Notes under the pieces: generated by a model
Seen by the model: only the letters and a program-made list of their open reading frames with translations
Databases searched by the model: none
What the model was told of the DNA's origin: nothing
Position numbers and translations under genes: made by a program
Source: Diplonema papillatum
Lineage: Eukaryota > Euglenozoa > Diplonemea > Diplonemida > Diplonemidae
DNA: 64,000 nucleotides
NCBI GenBank assembly: GCA_030068145.1
Contig: JAPJBO010000001.1
Coordinates: forward strand, 620,001-684,000
Reading direction: 5' to 3'
Shown here: piece after piece, positions 38,545-48,724 of the stretch
How the letters are laid out: each line of letters opens with the position of its first letter
Position numbering within the stretch: the stretch's first letter is position 1

Positions 38545-40077
38545 TTCTTACCGGATGAGCCGCCGAAGTGGCCGTATGGGGGACGGACGATGCGGGCGAT
38601 GAAGGGCTGGCTGTCGGCATTGCAGTGGACGGACACTGGCGAAGTGTCGAACATCGAGCTGGCCGTCGACTTCGAGGTCTTCACCGGGCACGACATCCTG
38701 GGCCCCCCGAACCTCGCCGCCAACCGAAGGGGAAAAACCCTTTGGACGATGCTAGCGACGCTGTGCCGCCTGTGTCGGGAACTGCAGCTGCCGTCGCCGC
38801 TTCCGGCCGAGCGGAAGGACCGGGTGGGCTCGATGAGGACGCTGGGGGCGCCGATGCTGTGGGGTGGTCTGACACCGCGGCCACATTTCGCTGGGGGGGA
38901 GGAGACGTTCGAAGTCTTGGAGATGAACTTCCCGCGTGCGGCGCTCGGGGACGGGAAGAACTGGGGCGGGGACGTGTTCCCGCTCTATGACGCGACGAGG
39001 CGAGCGCAGCGTTCGGCGCGCTGGGCCGAGCCCACACCAATGCCGCAACGACCACGCCTCCCGGTGCTCGTCCCGGAGTCGCAGGCAGACCCCCTGCTCC
39101 GCTCACAGTCCGTCTGTCACGCGTGCGCGAAGCAGAAGTGCGCAATGTGCTCGGGCATGCGGAGAAACTACAGCCTTGTAGTGGACCAGTGCTGCCAGGT
39201 GCACCACCAACCGGACGACGGCCTGCGCATTCAGTGCTGCCGGGCGCATCGGCTGACGCGATGCGGGACCTGCCCGAACGCTGACGCGTGCTGCGGACGG
39301 GGGCATCACAGGGGTGGTGCTGGCCGCGACAGCAGCAGTGGCGACGGGGGTGGCGGTGGTCGTGGCGGCCGCTGCTGCGGCCGTGGCCGCGGCCGCGGCG
39401 GCCGAGGCGGCGGAGACGACAGTGACGGAGACGGTGGCGGCGGCCGCGGCACTGGTCGCGGCCGCGCACGCGGCGGCGGTCGCGGCAGCGGACGCGGCGG
39501 GGATCGCGGCGGCGGCGGCGGTGGCGGTCGCAGCCTAGGCGAGAGCGACGGCCTCACAGGCCGGAAGCGGCGCGCGCCGTCCCCACCTGGAACACCTACC
39601 AGCCGTGGCCGGAGGAGGCGGACGACGAAGTCGCCCCCGAAGCGCGCCCCCCCGCCAGCAGGCAGGAAGCGACCCGCGCCATGCACCCCCACGGCCTCTC
39701 CCGCAGCCGCGCTGCGCGCACGACGACGACGACGCGCCGATCTCGGCGACGACGGCACTGGCCTCGCCGGCCCGAACACACCGCGCCCACCCGGCCCCGC
39801 CCGGCCCTCTTCGATGGCAGGCCCTGACTCGGGCCCTTTAACTGATTCTGGTTCCGACCCTCCACGGGTCACACAACGATCGCGCCCTCCCGCCGGCTCT
39901 TCCCGGCTACTCGCGTCCTCCGCATCGCGGCGTGCCTATCGGCGCAAGCGAGAAAGCGAAGACTCCGATTCCTTTTCGGATTATGAGATCGTGAGCAACT
40001 GCCAACAACAGTTGCAGCCGACTAGAGTTGCGCCGCGCCGAAAGCGCGGAAAAAGTGACCCTTCTGGAGTCACGTAG
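38545..40077 (+). CDS. LINE-type ORF, C-terminal part only (copy 1)
   Basis: An open ~510-codon frame without the reverse transcriptase part. Its start has no credible ATG context (first ATG 38590), so it is best read as a 5'-truncated LINE. Residues near the start (NIELAVDFEVFTG, GSMRTLGAPMLWGG, TFEVLEMNF) match the copy at 44220-45415. A Cys/His-rich segment follows (CHACAKQKCAMC, DQCCQVHH, CCRAHRLTRCGTC, ACCGRGHH). Next come a long Gly/Arg-rich low-complexity tract (GGGGRGG type) and a basic tail (RRKRESEDSD). The frame has no stop, and the low-complexity tract keeps several frames open on both strands. Function of the Cys/His-rich part is unknown; nucleic-acid binding is plausible. Confidence 0.55.
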   Translation, partial: FLPDEPPKWPYGGRTMRAMKGWLSALQWTDTGEVSNIELAVDFEVFTGHDILGPPNLAANRRGKTLWTMLATLCRLCRELQLPSPLPAERKDRVGSMRTLGAPMLWGGLTPRPHFAGGEETFEVLEMNFPRAALGDGKNWGGDVFPLYDATRRAQRSARWAEPTPMPQRPRLPVLVPESQADPLLRSQSVCHACAKQKCAMCSGMRRNYSLVVDQCCQVHHQPDDGLRIQCCRAHRLTRCGTCPNADACCGRGHHRGGAGRDSSSGDGGGGGRGGRCCGRGRGRGGRGGGDDSDGDGGGGRGTGRGRARGGGRGSGRGGDRGGGGGGGRSLGESDGLTGRKRRAPSPPGTPTSRGRRRRTTKSPPKRAPPPAGRKRPAPCTPTASPAAALRARRRRRADLGDDGTGLAGPNTPRPPGPARPSSMAGPDSGPLTDSGSDPPRVTQRSRPPAGSSRLLASSASRRAYRRKRESEDSDSFSDYEIVSNCQQQLQPTRVAPRRKRGKSDPSGVT

Positions 40078-40093
40078 CGAAAAGCTGGCATAG

Positions 40094-40290
40094 TGTGGTA
40101 CTCATTTGCTTGCAAATGACTCCCCACTAACGCAACAAGACGACGCATTCTTGTGAATTTTTGTGAATTGACGTGAAATCTTGTGCATTTTTGTGATTTC
40201 TTGTTGATTTCTGTGATTTTTTGTGTGGTACTCATTTGCTTGCAAATGACTCCCCACTAACGCAACAAGACGACGATTTTTTGTGAATTT
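40094..40290 (+). repeat. Two ~70-bp direct repeats downstream of the LINE copy
   Basis: GTGGTACTCATTTGCTTGCA...ACTAACGCAACAAGACGACG occurs at ~40094-40145 and again at ~40222-40276, each followed by TTTTGTGAATTTTTG-type T-rich sequence. Possibly the LINE 3' tail duplicated. Confidence 0.7.
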
Positions 40291-40626
40291 TTGACCCCCG
40301 AAATCACCCCAACTTGTATTTACCCGTTCGCCCGGTGACTCTGGGGCACCACCCTTCGGGCAGACATCTCCAAGAGTTCCGAGTTCAGCGCATCCAGCGA
40401 GCGTTTGGCGTTTGGCAAAGTAGTACGAATATTCAAAGGAGAACATTGAAAGGCCCGAGTGGAGAACGTTTCCGGGTCAGCAGCAATCGGACATGGGCTA
40501 GTCGGTCCTAAGGCAAAGTGTAATTGCCCGCCTACTTCGGACGTGCACGCTGAACGGGAATGCGTGAACACTCCGCAACCCGGATGCAGATCTGAACTAA
40601 AGTGGTGACACCTGCCGAACATCGTT

Positions 40627-41040
40627 TGAAAGCACCTTGTGGACTAAATCGGAGGAGTCCAAACTACTAATAGTGCGTTGCTCAGGGTAGTCGAAGGCCT
40701 GACAATCACACTAATGCAACAAATTTACAACTACTAATAGGGGCAGCAGGGCACCCAGTGTTGTCCAGGTGGGTAGCGTCACCTCCCCGATGCGAGCTGA
40801 TTGCCGGATGGATGCCGACACCTCTGGGTGCTTCCAGGTTACGCGCAATCGGGGGTTTGAAAGCACCTTGTGGACTAAATCGGAGGAGTCCAAACTACTA
40901 ATAGGGGCAGCAGGACACCCAGTGTTGTCCAGGTGGGTAGCGTCACCTCCCCGATGCGAGCTGATTGCCTGATGGATGCGGGCAACTGCACCTTTGTACC
41001 ACCGACACCCTCTGGGTGGTTACGCGCAGTCGGGGGTATG
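40627..41040 (+). repeat. Tandem repeat family E
   Basis: GAAAGCACCTTGTGGACTAA...CACCTCCCCGATGCGAGCTG...CTCTGGGTG...GCGCAATCGGGGG occurs twice in tandem. A partial inverted copy lies at ~63310-63440. Confidence 0.8.
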
Positions 41041-41061
41041 AAACAGGACGATTACTATCAA

Positions 41062-41240
41062 ACTGAGCCGGTCCATCCCCTCTTGATAGACCGTGATTGA
41101 CCGAAGAATACAGGACCGGGCAATTCGATGCAGCTCTAGGGACTAGGGTTGGGCCTGATAGCCCGTTGTGGACCGTGATTCACTGTGATAAACAGCGGCA
41201 GGCACTTGATGCAGTTTCAAGAGATAGGGACGGACCGGCT
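41062..41240 (+). repeat. MITE family C, copy
   Basis: TGAGCCGGTCCATCCCC... to ...GGACCGGCTTA, the fullest copy, with both half-units and terminal inverted repeats. It lies 140 bp upstream of the reticulon-like gene and may overlap its promoter. Confidence 0.8.
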
Positions 41241-41383
41241 TACAAAAACGCCCGCACCCACGCGGCGTTGACTGTGGCTGGTCTTTGTAAGGGCTGCCTT
41301 GATGCGACTTTGATCAAACTCACACTAAGCTGAAACTAGGTGCGCGATACGGGGTACACCCCTGGCGGGGGGAGAGGGGCGTG

Positions 41384-42943
41384 ATGTCGTCAAAATGGGT
41401 CGAAATAATGCTCTGGCGAAACCCGTTGGAGACTGCCGGAGTTCTGGGCGGAGGCGTGACCCTGTTTGTGCTGGTCGAGGGTGCGGGGTTCTCGCTGTGC
41501 GGGCTAGCGTCGTATGCGGCGCTCCTCGCGCTCGTGCTGGGTCTCGTGCACCGGCTGCACGTGGCCAACAGCGCCCGGCCGACGGCGGTCCGCACGGTGG
41601 ACTGGGCGGAGGTTGCGGCCGAGCTGCAGAACCGGGGCGTTCCGCTCGCGAACGCTGCCGCCCGGCGAGCGTACGCCGTCGCGGCGTGGCGAGACGGCGA
41701 GCGGACGATGGCCGTCCTGGCCTTCAGCTTCCTGCTCTCGGCGGTAGGGCATGCGTTGAGCTTCAACCAGATCGCGTTGTGCCTTTGGCTGTCTGCGTTC
41801 GCCCTGCCCTTTCTGTGGGAGACCGCCGCCCACAGACATGACGAAACCACCCCGCCCTCCATTCCCCAGCCCACGCGCGACGCACCGTCACCTCACACCG
41901 CGCAAGACTTCTGCCAGCCGACTATACCTCAGGAAGAAAGCGAGCTGTCAGCGTGCTCCGCGCTTCGAGAGGCGGCTTCGCCAGCTGTCGGGTGCCGGTC
42001 GCAGAAAACTGTGCTGGCAGCTGCCAACACGGCTGGCGAGAAGGGCGTGGCTCCGCTCACCGCAGAAGCCGGTCAGAGCCGTGACGCAGCCTGCCCAGCT
42101 TTCGGGTGCCAATCTCAGAAGGTTGTACTGTCAGCTGCCAACACGGCTGGCGAGAAGGGTGTGGCTCCACTCACTGCAGAAGTCGGCCAGAGCCGTGACG
42201 CAGCCTGCCCAGCTTTCGGGGGCCTATCTCAGAAGGTTGCACTGTCAGCTGCCCAAACAGGCGGCGAGAAGGATGCGGCGCCACTCACCGCAGAAGCCGG
42301 GCCCAGCCGTGGTGATTCGGTGCCGCGAACGGTTTCATGCAACCGGGCAGACGAAGCCTCGCTGTCACCGTCCCCAGTGGTTCCGGCCACCGCCGCGTAT
42401 CAGAACCGCACCTTCGGCGACAGCTGCTGCCCGTTGACGCGGCTGCCATATGTAACGGGAACCTTCGAATGCTCCCCTTATACGCCTCTGTCGGCAGAAG
42501 ACGGTGCACTCTTTGCGGATTGCGCACGCGTGGCTGTGCTTCCTCAAACCCTGTACTGGTCTGTTCGGTTCGTAGTTGTGACATTCACAGACCTAAAACT
42601 GTATTCGGTTTCAGAAGGCAAGTTGTTAACGGCCATCCCCCTCAACGACGTGGCCGAGATCGTGCGTCCGACGAGTGAAGCGCCGAGTGCAACGCTGGTG
42701 CAGGTCACTTTGCGCGGCGGGGACTCGTTTGTGGTGGAGCTGTTGGGGGCGCGCTCTGCTGACCTTGCGGGTGTGCTGGACCTCGTCTTCGGCGAGCGCG
42801 TCGACCGGCGGCGCCCGTCCACGTCGTTGCGAAAGAGGCCGACTCGAAGTCAGCCGTCCATCAACACGCAGCTTGCCATCGCCCGCGCGAAGCTGGGTGG
42901 GGTGGGTGTGAGCAGGTCTACTACCCCCGTGGCGCAACCGTGA
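41384..42943 (+). CDS. Reticulon-like ER protein with 38-residue repeats and PH/GRAM-like tail
   Basis: 519 aa, single exon, start taken at the ATG at 41384. Residues ~5-170 fit a reticulon homology domain: an initial WRNPLETAGVLGGG, a first long hydrophobic hairpin (FSLCGLASYAALLALVLGLV), a ~65-aa hydrophilic loop, and a second hydrophobic hairpin (MAVLAFSFLLSAVGHAL...ALCLWLSAFALPF). Reticulons insert as wedges into the cytosolic leaflet of the ER and curve tubules. A disordered linker holds three 38-aa repeats (SQKVVLSAANTAGEKG type; ~204-308; 114 bp each). The C-terminal ~110 residues (LYWSVRFVVVTFTDLKLY, IPLNDVAEIVRP, LVQVTLRGGDSFVVELL) look like a PH/GRAM-type fold. An MITE sits just upstream. 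Confidence 0.7.
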   Translation: MSSKWVEIMLWRNPLETAGVLGGGVTLFVLVEGAGFSLCGLASYAALLALVLGLVHRLHVANSARPTAVRTVDWAEVAAELQNRGVPLANAAARRAYAVAAWRDGERTMAVLAFSFLLSAVGHALSFNQIALCLWLSAFALPFLWETAAHRHDETTPPSIPQPTRDAPSPHTAQDFCQPTIPQEESELSACSALREAASPAVGCRSQKTVLAAANTAGEKGVAPLTAEAGQSRDAACPAFGCQSQKVVLSAANTAGEKGVAPLTAEVGQSRDAACPAFGGLSQKVALSAAQTGGEKDAAPLTAEAGPSRGDSVPRTVSCNRADEASLSPSPVVPATAAYQNRTFGDSCCPLTRLPYVTGTFECSPYTPLSAEDGALFADCARVAVLPQTLYWSVRFVVVTFTDLKLYSVSEGKLLTAIPLNDVAEIVRPTSEAPSATLVQVTLRGGDSFVVELLGARSADLAGVLDLVFGERVDRRRPSTSLRKRPTRSQPSINTQLAIARAKLGGVGVSRSTTPVAQP

Positions 42944-44219
42944 GTGCAGCGGCGTGCCGTCCGTTTCGTCCATATAGAGGCAAGGACGCAGGTGTGCGGC
43001 GTCGTTGAGCAAACATCAGTTAGGAAGAGTGTGGCTCTCCACATAGCATACCGTGTCAAGACTTCTGTTTCCACGTACTGCGGGTTCCGCTACACGGGGA
43101 GTTTGGCCTACTGCGGATTCTGCTACACGGGGTGTTTGGCCTACTGCGGATTCCGCTACATGGGGAGTTTGGCCCCGTCGTCGAACGTCGTTGCACCAGC
43201 GGCTTGTCACCCGAGGAAGAGGGCTCTATGCATGAGCTTGGCTTGTATCAAACCCCTGTGTGCGCTGGTTTGCAGACGTCTTTTCACGGTTTTAAGCCTT
43301 GTTCCGAGACTTGCAGACGGGCATCATCGCACGTCACCTGTACCCGCGCAATCTTTTCGTGTTCTTCGAGCCGTTCGGTGAATCTAATGAAACCGCCCTT
43401 CGGGTGTTTTTCCAGAGTGCCTTGTCTCGCCCAGAATCTGGCAAATGGGAAGTGGGCGTGGGTGTTCGACGCCCTGCTTCGGCGAACGGCAACTCCCAAA
43501 CTCACATCCAGAACCCGTGTCTCCAACCGGGTCTATACGAGTCCGAATGGACCGGGAGGGCGTAACGCACTGAGGAACCTTGTTGTTCCCTTGAGGAAAA
43601 ACATCAGAAACCCAAACTGGGGGTCGCCAGAAACCCAAAACTAGAAGCCTACCTTTGAATGCGAAAACAAGGCAAAATCACGGGTTGAGCCTTACGGCCG
43701 GTTCCTACGGTTATCTCCTGGTTCGGCTCCATTCGAAAGAGTGGGGTTGGATCAGGAGAAACCTGGATGTGTATTTCGAAAAACCGAATGGTTCTCTCGA
43801 GCAGAAGAAAGCTCAGGTTTCCCCGTAGATCCCACTCATTTCTGCCCCGAAGACAGGAAAAGTAGAAAAGAAACGAACGTTGTTGTACTTGCTTCAGCTA
43901 GATAATCGCCGATTGCCCGTTCGCGTTCTCATTCCGCCCTACGCACGCGAAGGTTGAGCAGTTGGCTCCAACTAGTTCAGCGCCTTTGGCTGGGGGGCTC
44001 ACGAACCTTTTTTCGGGCAAGAATCAAGGGAGGTGCATGCTTTTGTGAGACCTATTTTGTCTTGGGCAGCAAAACTAAAAAGACGTAGCCCGCACGTCTT
44101 GTTGGTTGAGCAGCGTCCTCCCCCCCGTCGGCTAAGCCAAGACGAAAAGGTGGAGTTGCTGTTACGCCCTGTAGCAATATACATGTGCACACTGCAGTCG
44201 TCGTCCAGCTGACGGGCTG
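42944..44219. other. Spacer between reticulon gene and LINE copy 2
   Basis: Holds the 33-bp triplication at 43077-43175, a family H repeat (~43481-43570, copy at 61915-62010) and a family I repeat (~43587-43645, copy at ~49552-49605). No supported gene. Confidence 0.5.
43077..43175 (+). repeat. 33-bp tandem triplication
   Basis: Three units of TACTGCGGATTCCGCTACAC...TTTGGCC, a multiple of three (YCGFRYTGSLA if read in frame), just after the reticulon-like gene. Confidence 0.9.
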
Positions 44220-45750
44220 TGCAGACGCTGTGTCGAGCCGACGGAGGAAACCCTGGGCCACATTTGGTGGCAATGCCGGGCGTACGAACGGATCCGAGTG
44301 CAACAGCAGTATGCCGAAATTGTTGACGCGGATCGCTCGACTTGGCCCCCGTGCCTGCAAGAACACGGGATTCTGCCGAAGGGAAGTCGAGTCAGCATCG
44401 AAGTGCTGCACACGTTCATGGCGGAGGTCATGCACGAGAGACGACGGCTGGAGAGAGAAGGAAGAGACCGGGCGGTCGGCCACCCCTGGAGACAACTGCA
44501 CCCCGACGACTGCCCCCCGCGCCGGCTGAATTTCGAAGCGATCGCTGGACCGGGGACCTTCGCGGCGGTCGGAGGAGAGAGGTGGTTCCGGGCGCTGCAA
44601 CATTGGCTGGATGGGATGTGCTGGTCGGTAGCGGGTGACGTTTCGACAGCGGAGCTCGCCATCGACTTTGAAGTGTACACCGGGCTCGATCTGCCGGGCA
44701 GTGTCGTAGCAACGACGGACGGGACACCGTTGAGCATGCGTGCGAGGGTACTCGCAAGGCTTTTGAAAACCGTCGGGGATGCGCTGGAGCGAAACGGCGA
44801 CGAACCGCCTCTGCCGGGAAGGAAACTGGGGACGATAGGGTCGCTGAGAACGGTGGGAGCCCCGCCGTGCCTCACGGGGTACGAGATGAGGCCAATCTTC
44901 CGTGGTGGTACGGAGACGATGGAAGTGCTCGAGACGCAGCTGACGACGGCTCGGCACGAATTCAACGGCGAGGCGTGGGGATGGATCTTTTCCCGGCGTA
45001 CGGAGGTGGAAGGGCAGAGCGTGCGGCGAGATGGGCGGTGTTCAACGACGCTACGGAGAAGAAGAAAGGCAAGAAGTCGGCAGTCGGAGGGGATCCGTGG
45101 TACGTGCCGGAAGGGGTTCCCCGACACGAAAAGTGGGGTGAGCGGGTGTGCCACGAGCACCAAAAGGTGAAGTGCGACGCCTTCAAGCCCCATGGCAAGT
45201 CGGTGGCGCGGTGCTGTAAAGCCCACCACAAGGAAGATGACAGCCTTGCGGTGAAGTTCTGCGCGCAGCACCGCCGGACGCAATGCGCGACGTGCAACAC
45301 GATAGCGGAGTGCTGTCGGAAGGGGCACCACCGGGCGGTCGTGGCGAGAGGAGAAGAAGCAGCACCGAAGAAGAGGAAGGCGCCCCGCGACAGCGCCGAG
45401 ACAGGCGAAACGTGAGAACGTGGTGCTCGTTCTGCCGGAAGCAGAGAGGCGAGCGAGAACCCGCAACATCAACGCCGACATCAGCAGCGAAGGTCGTGAA
45501 GACGGCGCCAACGCCAGCGAAGAAGCGGCAATCGGACTCCGCGGCGGAGCGGGTACCGAAAAGACGCAAAGGACGCGTCGATGTGCCACGACCATCGCCC
45601 AGGCGCCGAGAAGAAGCAGAAGTCGACGCGCAACCGATGAACCTCGACGAGCAATCGAAGAAGAAGCGAAGCACCAAACGCGCGCCTGAGCGCGACGATC
45701 AAGACGAGCTAAAGAGGCGAAAGCATGACACATCACGTGCGAAGAGATAA
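44220..45750 (+). pseudogene. LINE ORF2 C-terminal region, frameshifted (copy 2)
   Basis: It begins with a zinc-knuckle typical of LINE ORF2 C-termini, CRRCVEPTEETLGHIWWQC (CxxC...H....C). The next ~230 codons (AELAIDFEVYTG, GSLRTVGAPPCLTG, METMEVLE-like blocks) match copy 1 at 38545. Near 44985 the coding frame shifts and resumes as FPAYGGGRAERAARWAVF. The Cys/His-rich part follows (VCHEHQKVKC, ARCCKAHH, FCAQHRRTQCATC, ECCRKGHH) to a stop at 45415. A third frame then continues with WCSFCRKQ and a basic tail (MNLDEQSKKKRST, RRKHDTSRAKR) to 45750. The RT domain is missing, so this is a 5'-truncated, twice-frameshifted copy. Confidence 0.7.
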
Positions 45751-45764
45751 CCGCGCCGTCGGCG

Positions 45765-45840
45765 ATGCAGATTATCGCCACAGATTCTTTGCATTCTAAA
45801 CCAAACGACTACACTATATTACGCTCGATTACGCTCGATC
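45765..45840 (+). repeat. LINE 3' tail (family D) with ACGCTCGAT repeats
   Basis: GATGCAGATTATCGCCACAG, TTCTTTGCATTC, then TTACGCTCGATTACGCTCGA. The same tail occurs at 18711-18790 (+) and, inverted, at 33150-33210. Confidence 0.7.
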
Positions 45841-45967
45841 AGGGGTAGGTGAATTGGCTCATGCATCTTCTTATCCAACCATCGGCTAATGTTGGCTCCA
45901 TCATCACAGATATCGCAGATACGGGACGGGCTGGGCGGGGGGGTGTAAAAAAGGTGCTGGGGGAAAG

Positions 45968-48724
45968 ATGCACGCCGTTAATTATGGCGGGGTCAAGCAC
46001 TACAATCTGACCCACGGCGCGTCCCTCCCCGGGTGGCTGAGCCAGAAGAAGAAGCTCGAGCTGCAGAAGGACCACGAAAAGAGGCGGGTGGAGATCTTGC
46101 AGGACCTCGAGTTCAAGAAGACGTGCCCGAACGTCATCGAGCTGACGAAGGACCGGAACCACATTTGGATCACGGGGGAGTACCCGGCGCAGGCTCGGTG
46201 TTACACGCTGGATGACGTTTCGATGAAGTTCAGCCGACACGTCGACAGTCAAATAACTGCCCTCGTCCCGCTGTCGGATGACTACAAGAAGATGGCCCTC
46301 CTGCAGCGGAACCGCTGGGTTGAGTTCCACTCGCAGGGCGGCCGGCACGCGAGGATCCGCACCCCGAAGGAAGGCCGAGACCTGCAGTACGACGAGCGTA
46401 GCGCGACGATGATCATCCCGACCGCGTCATCCGCCGTGTACCTCTTCGACTGCTGCGCCGGCGCCTTCCGGGAGCCGATGCTGACGGCGTCCGAGGAGAA
46501 CCTCTGCGCCGCCGTCTGCCCAGCGCACCCGCTGATCGCAGTCGGCGGCATCGACGGGAAGGTTGCCTGCGCGGACCTGCGATGCCCGGAAAAAGTCGTC
46601 GCGACCCTTGACGTCGCCCGCGCACTGCCCGACTTCGATCCGATCGACGCAGACGGCGACCAGCAGATCACGGCGCTGACGTTCGACGCGGGCGGGATGA
46701 GCATCGTTGCCGGGACTTCCGGCGGCGTCGTCGCGGTCTTCGACCTGCGGAAGCGGACGCCCGTGCTCGTCAAGGACCACAACAACGGGCTGCCAGTGCG
46801 GCGCGTCCAGTTCCACTCGTCGCTCGACCGGAAAACCATCGTCTCGGGAGATTCGAAAGGGCTGAAGATCTGGGACTCGGCCTCCGGCGACGTCTTCACC
46901 ACCATCGACACCAGCCACGAGCTGTTCTCGTTCGCCATCCCGAAGTGCTCGGCCGACGGAGACGGGGGTGTTATCCTCGCTACCTGCGATACCACCCACG
47001 TGAACGCGTTCTTCGTCCCGCAACTGGGCCCCGCCCCGCCGTGGTGCTCGTACCTCGAAAACATCACCGAGGAGCTGGAAGAGACGACCGACCTCGCGGG
47101 ACAGTACGAAGACTTCAAGTTCGTCACCCGCGAGGAACTCGACCGGCTGCACCTCTCGCACCTCCTCAAGGAAAACTCCGACCAGATCACCCCCGTCATG
47201 CACGGGTTCTACGTCGACCTGAACCTCTACCGGGCGTCGAAGGCGGTCATGGACCCGCACGAGTGGACCGCGTTCAAAAAGCAGAAGTTCCTCGACAAGA
47301 AGGAGGCCGAGGACCGCATCACCGTCGTCAAGAAGCGCCGGGACTATCTGAAGCCGGCCCGCGCCGATGCCGCAGACGCCGAGCCGAAGACCGCCACGGC
47401 GGAAAAGAAGGCGCTGGCCGACGAGCGTTTCGCGGCGAAGCTCTCGAGCGACCGGTTCGGCATCGACAAGGAGTCCGACGCGTATTTCCGGTACAAGCCG
47501 CATCTCCGCGAGGGCGGCGCGTTCACGAAGGTCGCTGCCGATGGTGGCGGGGAGGACTCGGACAGCGGCTCGAACCACAGCTCGGATCTGTCGGAAGCGG
47601 AGCCGTCGATGATGCCGCGGGCGAAGGGCCGGGCGGCCGGCGAAGACGCGGGGGGGGAGCCGCGGCAGCGGCCGGCCGGCAAGCGGGCCCTCGAGATGTT
47701 TGAGCTGCGGGAGGGCAGGGGCGTGCTCGAGAGCCGGAAGGAGTCTCACGCCGGCCGCAAGCGCGAGCGGCACGAGCATCTGCCCCTCGAGCAGCGGCTC
47801 GAAAAGCTGAAGGCGGGCGGCGGCGCGGCGCCCAGCAGGGTGCGGACCGTCGAGGGCGGCGCCGCGAAGGAAATCTCCTTCGAGCTCGCGGAGCGGCAGC
47901 CCCACAAGCGCCGGAGGAGCAACATGCACGGCGACGACGGCGGCGACGAGGACATCGGCGACGAGCCGGAGAGGGACGGCAAAGGAAAGGGCGGTAAGGG
48001 AGGCCGTCGGTCTGCGGTATGCGTGCTTCTATTCCGCGTGACTGCGACTTAGCACTCGCCGCAGGGACGTGCAGTCACTACAGACCTCGACGTCTACCTG
48101 CTACACGCTCTCCTGGAGGTGCAATGCTTTATTCGCGACGTCACGGAGGTGCAACTTGTGGTGAAGGTGGCAGGGTTCACTTATTTTTCCCGCATGTACT
48201 CCGCGGCGAAGATGACACCCACGTAAAGCCCCCTCGATTGTTACCCCAGGCCTATGTAGAAAGCCCGTTCAGTGTTGTACCCGTTCGGCCATTGCTGAGG
48301 GGTGTGTGAATCTAAAGCACGGGAAGAGGGTTCGGTTCGATGCAAGCACCTGAGTTTCGTTGTGTGTGAATTTGTTCGTCAAGTGACTACGGGAACCCAT
48401 ATGAACTACAAACAGCATCCCTCGTGTTCACTAAACGAACACCAAGTCAGTTCCTTCGAATCGACACAACTATATTAATTCCGTTTCGCAAAATGTGGTC
48501 CCGTACGGGCAGCAGTTACTCGTGAACACTGAATGGCGTGAGTTGGCGAATGGCACACACCCACACTCACACCGCAGAGTAAAGGCGGCAAAGACGGAAA
48601 AGGTGGCAAAGGCGGCAAAGACGGTAAAGGCGGCAAAGGAACAGGAGGCAAAGGCGGCGGCAAAGGAGGCAAAGGCGGCGGTAAAGGAGGCAAAGGAGGC
48701 AAAGGCGGCAAAGGACGAAAGTGA
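45968..48724 (+). CDS. NOL10: Nucleolar protein 10 (NOL10/Enp2), WD40 ribosome-biogenesis factor
   Basis: Predicted join 45968-48016 and 48578-48724, intron GT-AG, phase 0, ~731 aa. NOL10/Enp2 is a nucleolar WD40 protein needed for 40S subunit assembly within the SSU processome. The start carries the family signature (NLTHGASLPGWLSQKKKLEL, LQDLEFKKTCPNVIELTKD). Seven-bladed propeller repeats fill ~40-350 (for example GISGVVAVFDLRKR-type, SGDSKGLKIWDSASGDV). The family block WCSYLENITEELEE, YEDFKFVTREELDRL and MHGFYVDLNLYRASKA follows (~355-430), then charged C-terminal helices. Exon 2 encodes a 48-residue Gly/Lys tail (GGKGGKGG-type) ending KGRK. Without splicing, the frame would end at 48052 with unrelated residues. 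The 5' spacer carries LINE tail sequence. Confidence 0.9.

Noticed and set aside
44162..45781. 539-codon minus-strand ORF opposite LINE copy 2
   Set aside because: Shadow frame. The + strand shows zinc-knuckle and Cys/His patterns shared with copy 1.
46427..47929. 500-codon minus-strand ORF opposite NOL10
   Set aside because: Antisense shadow. The + strand has clear NOL10 signatures.
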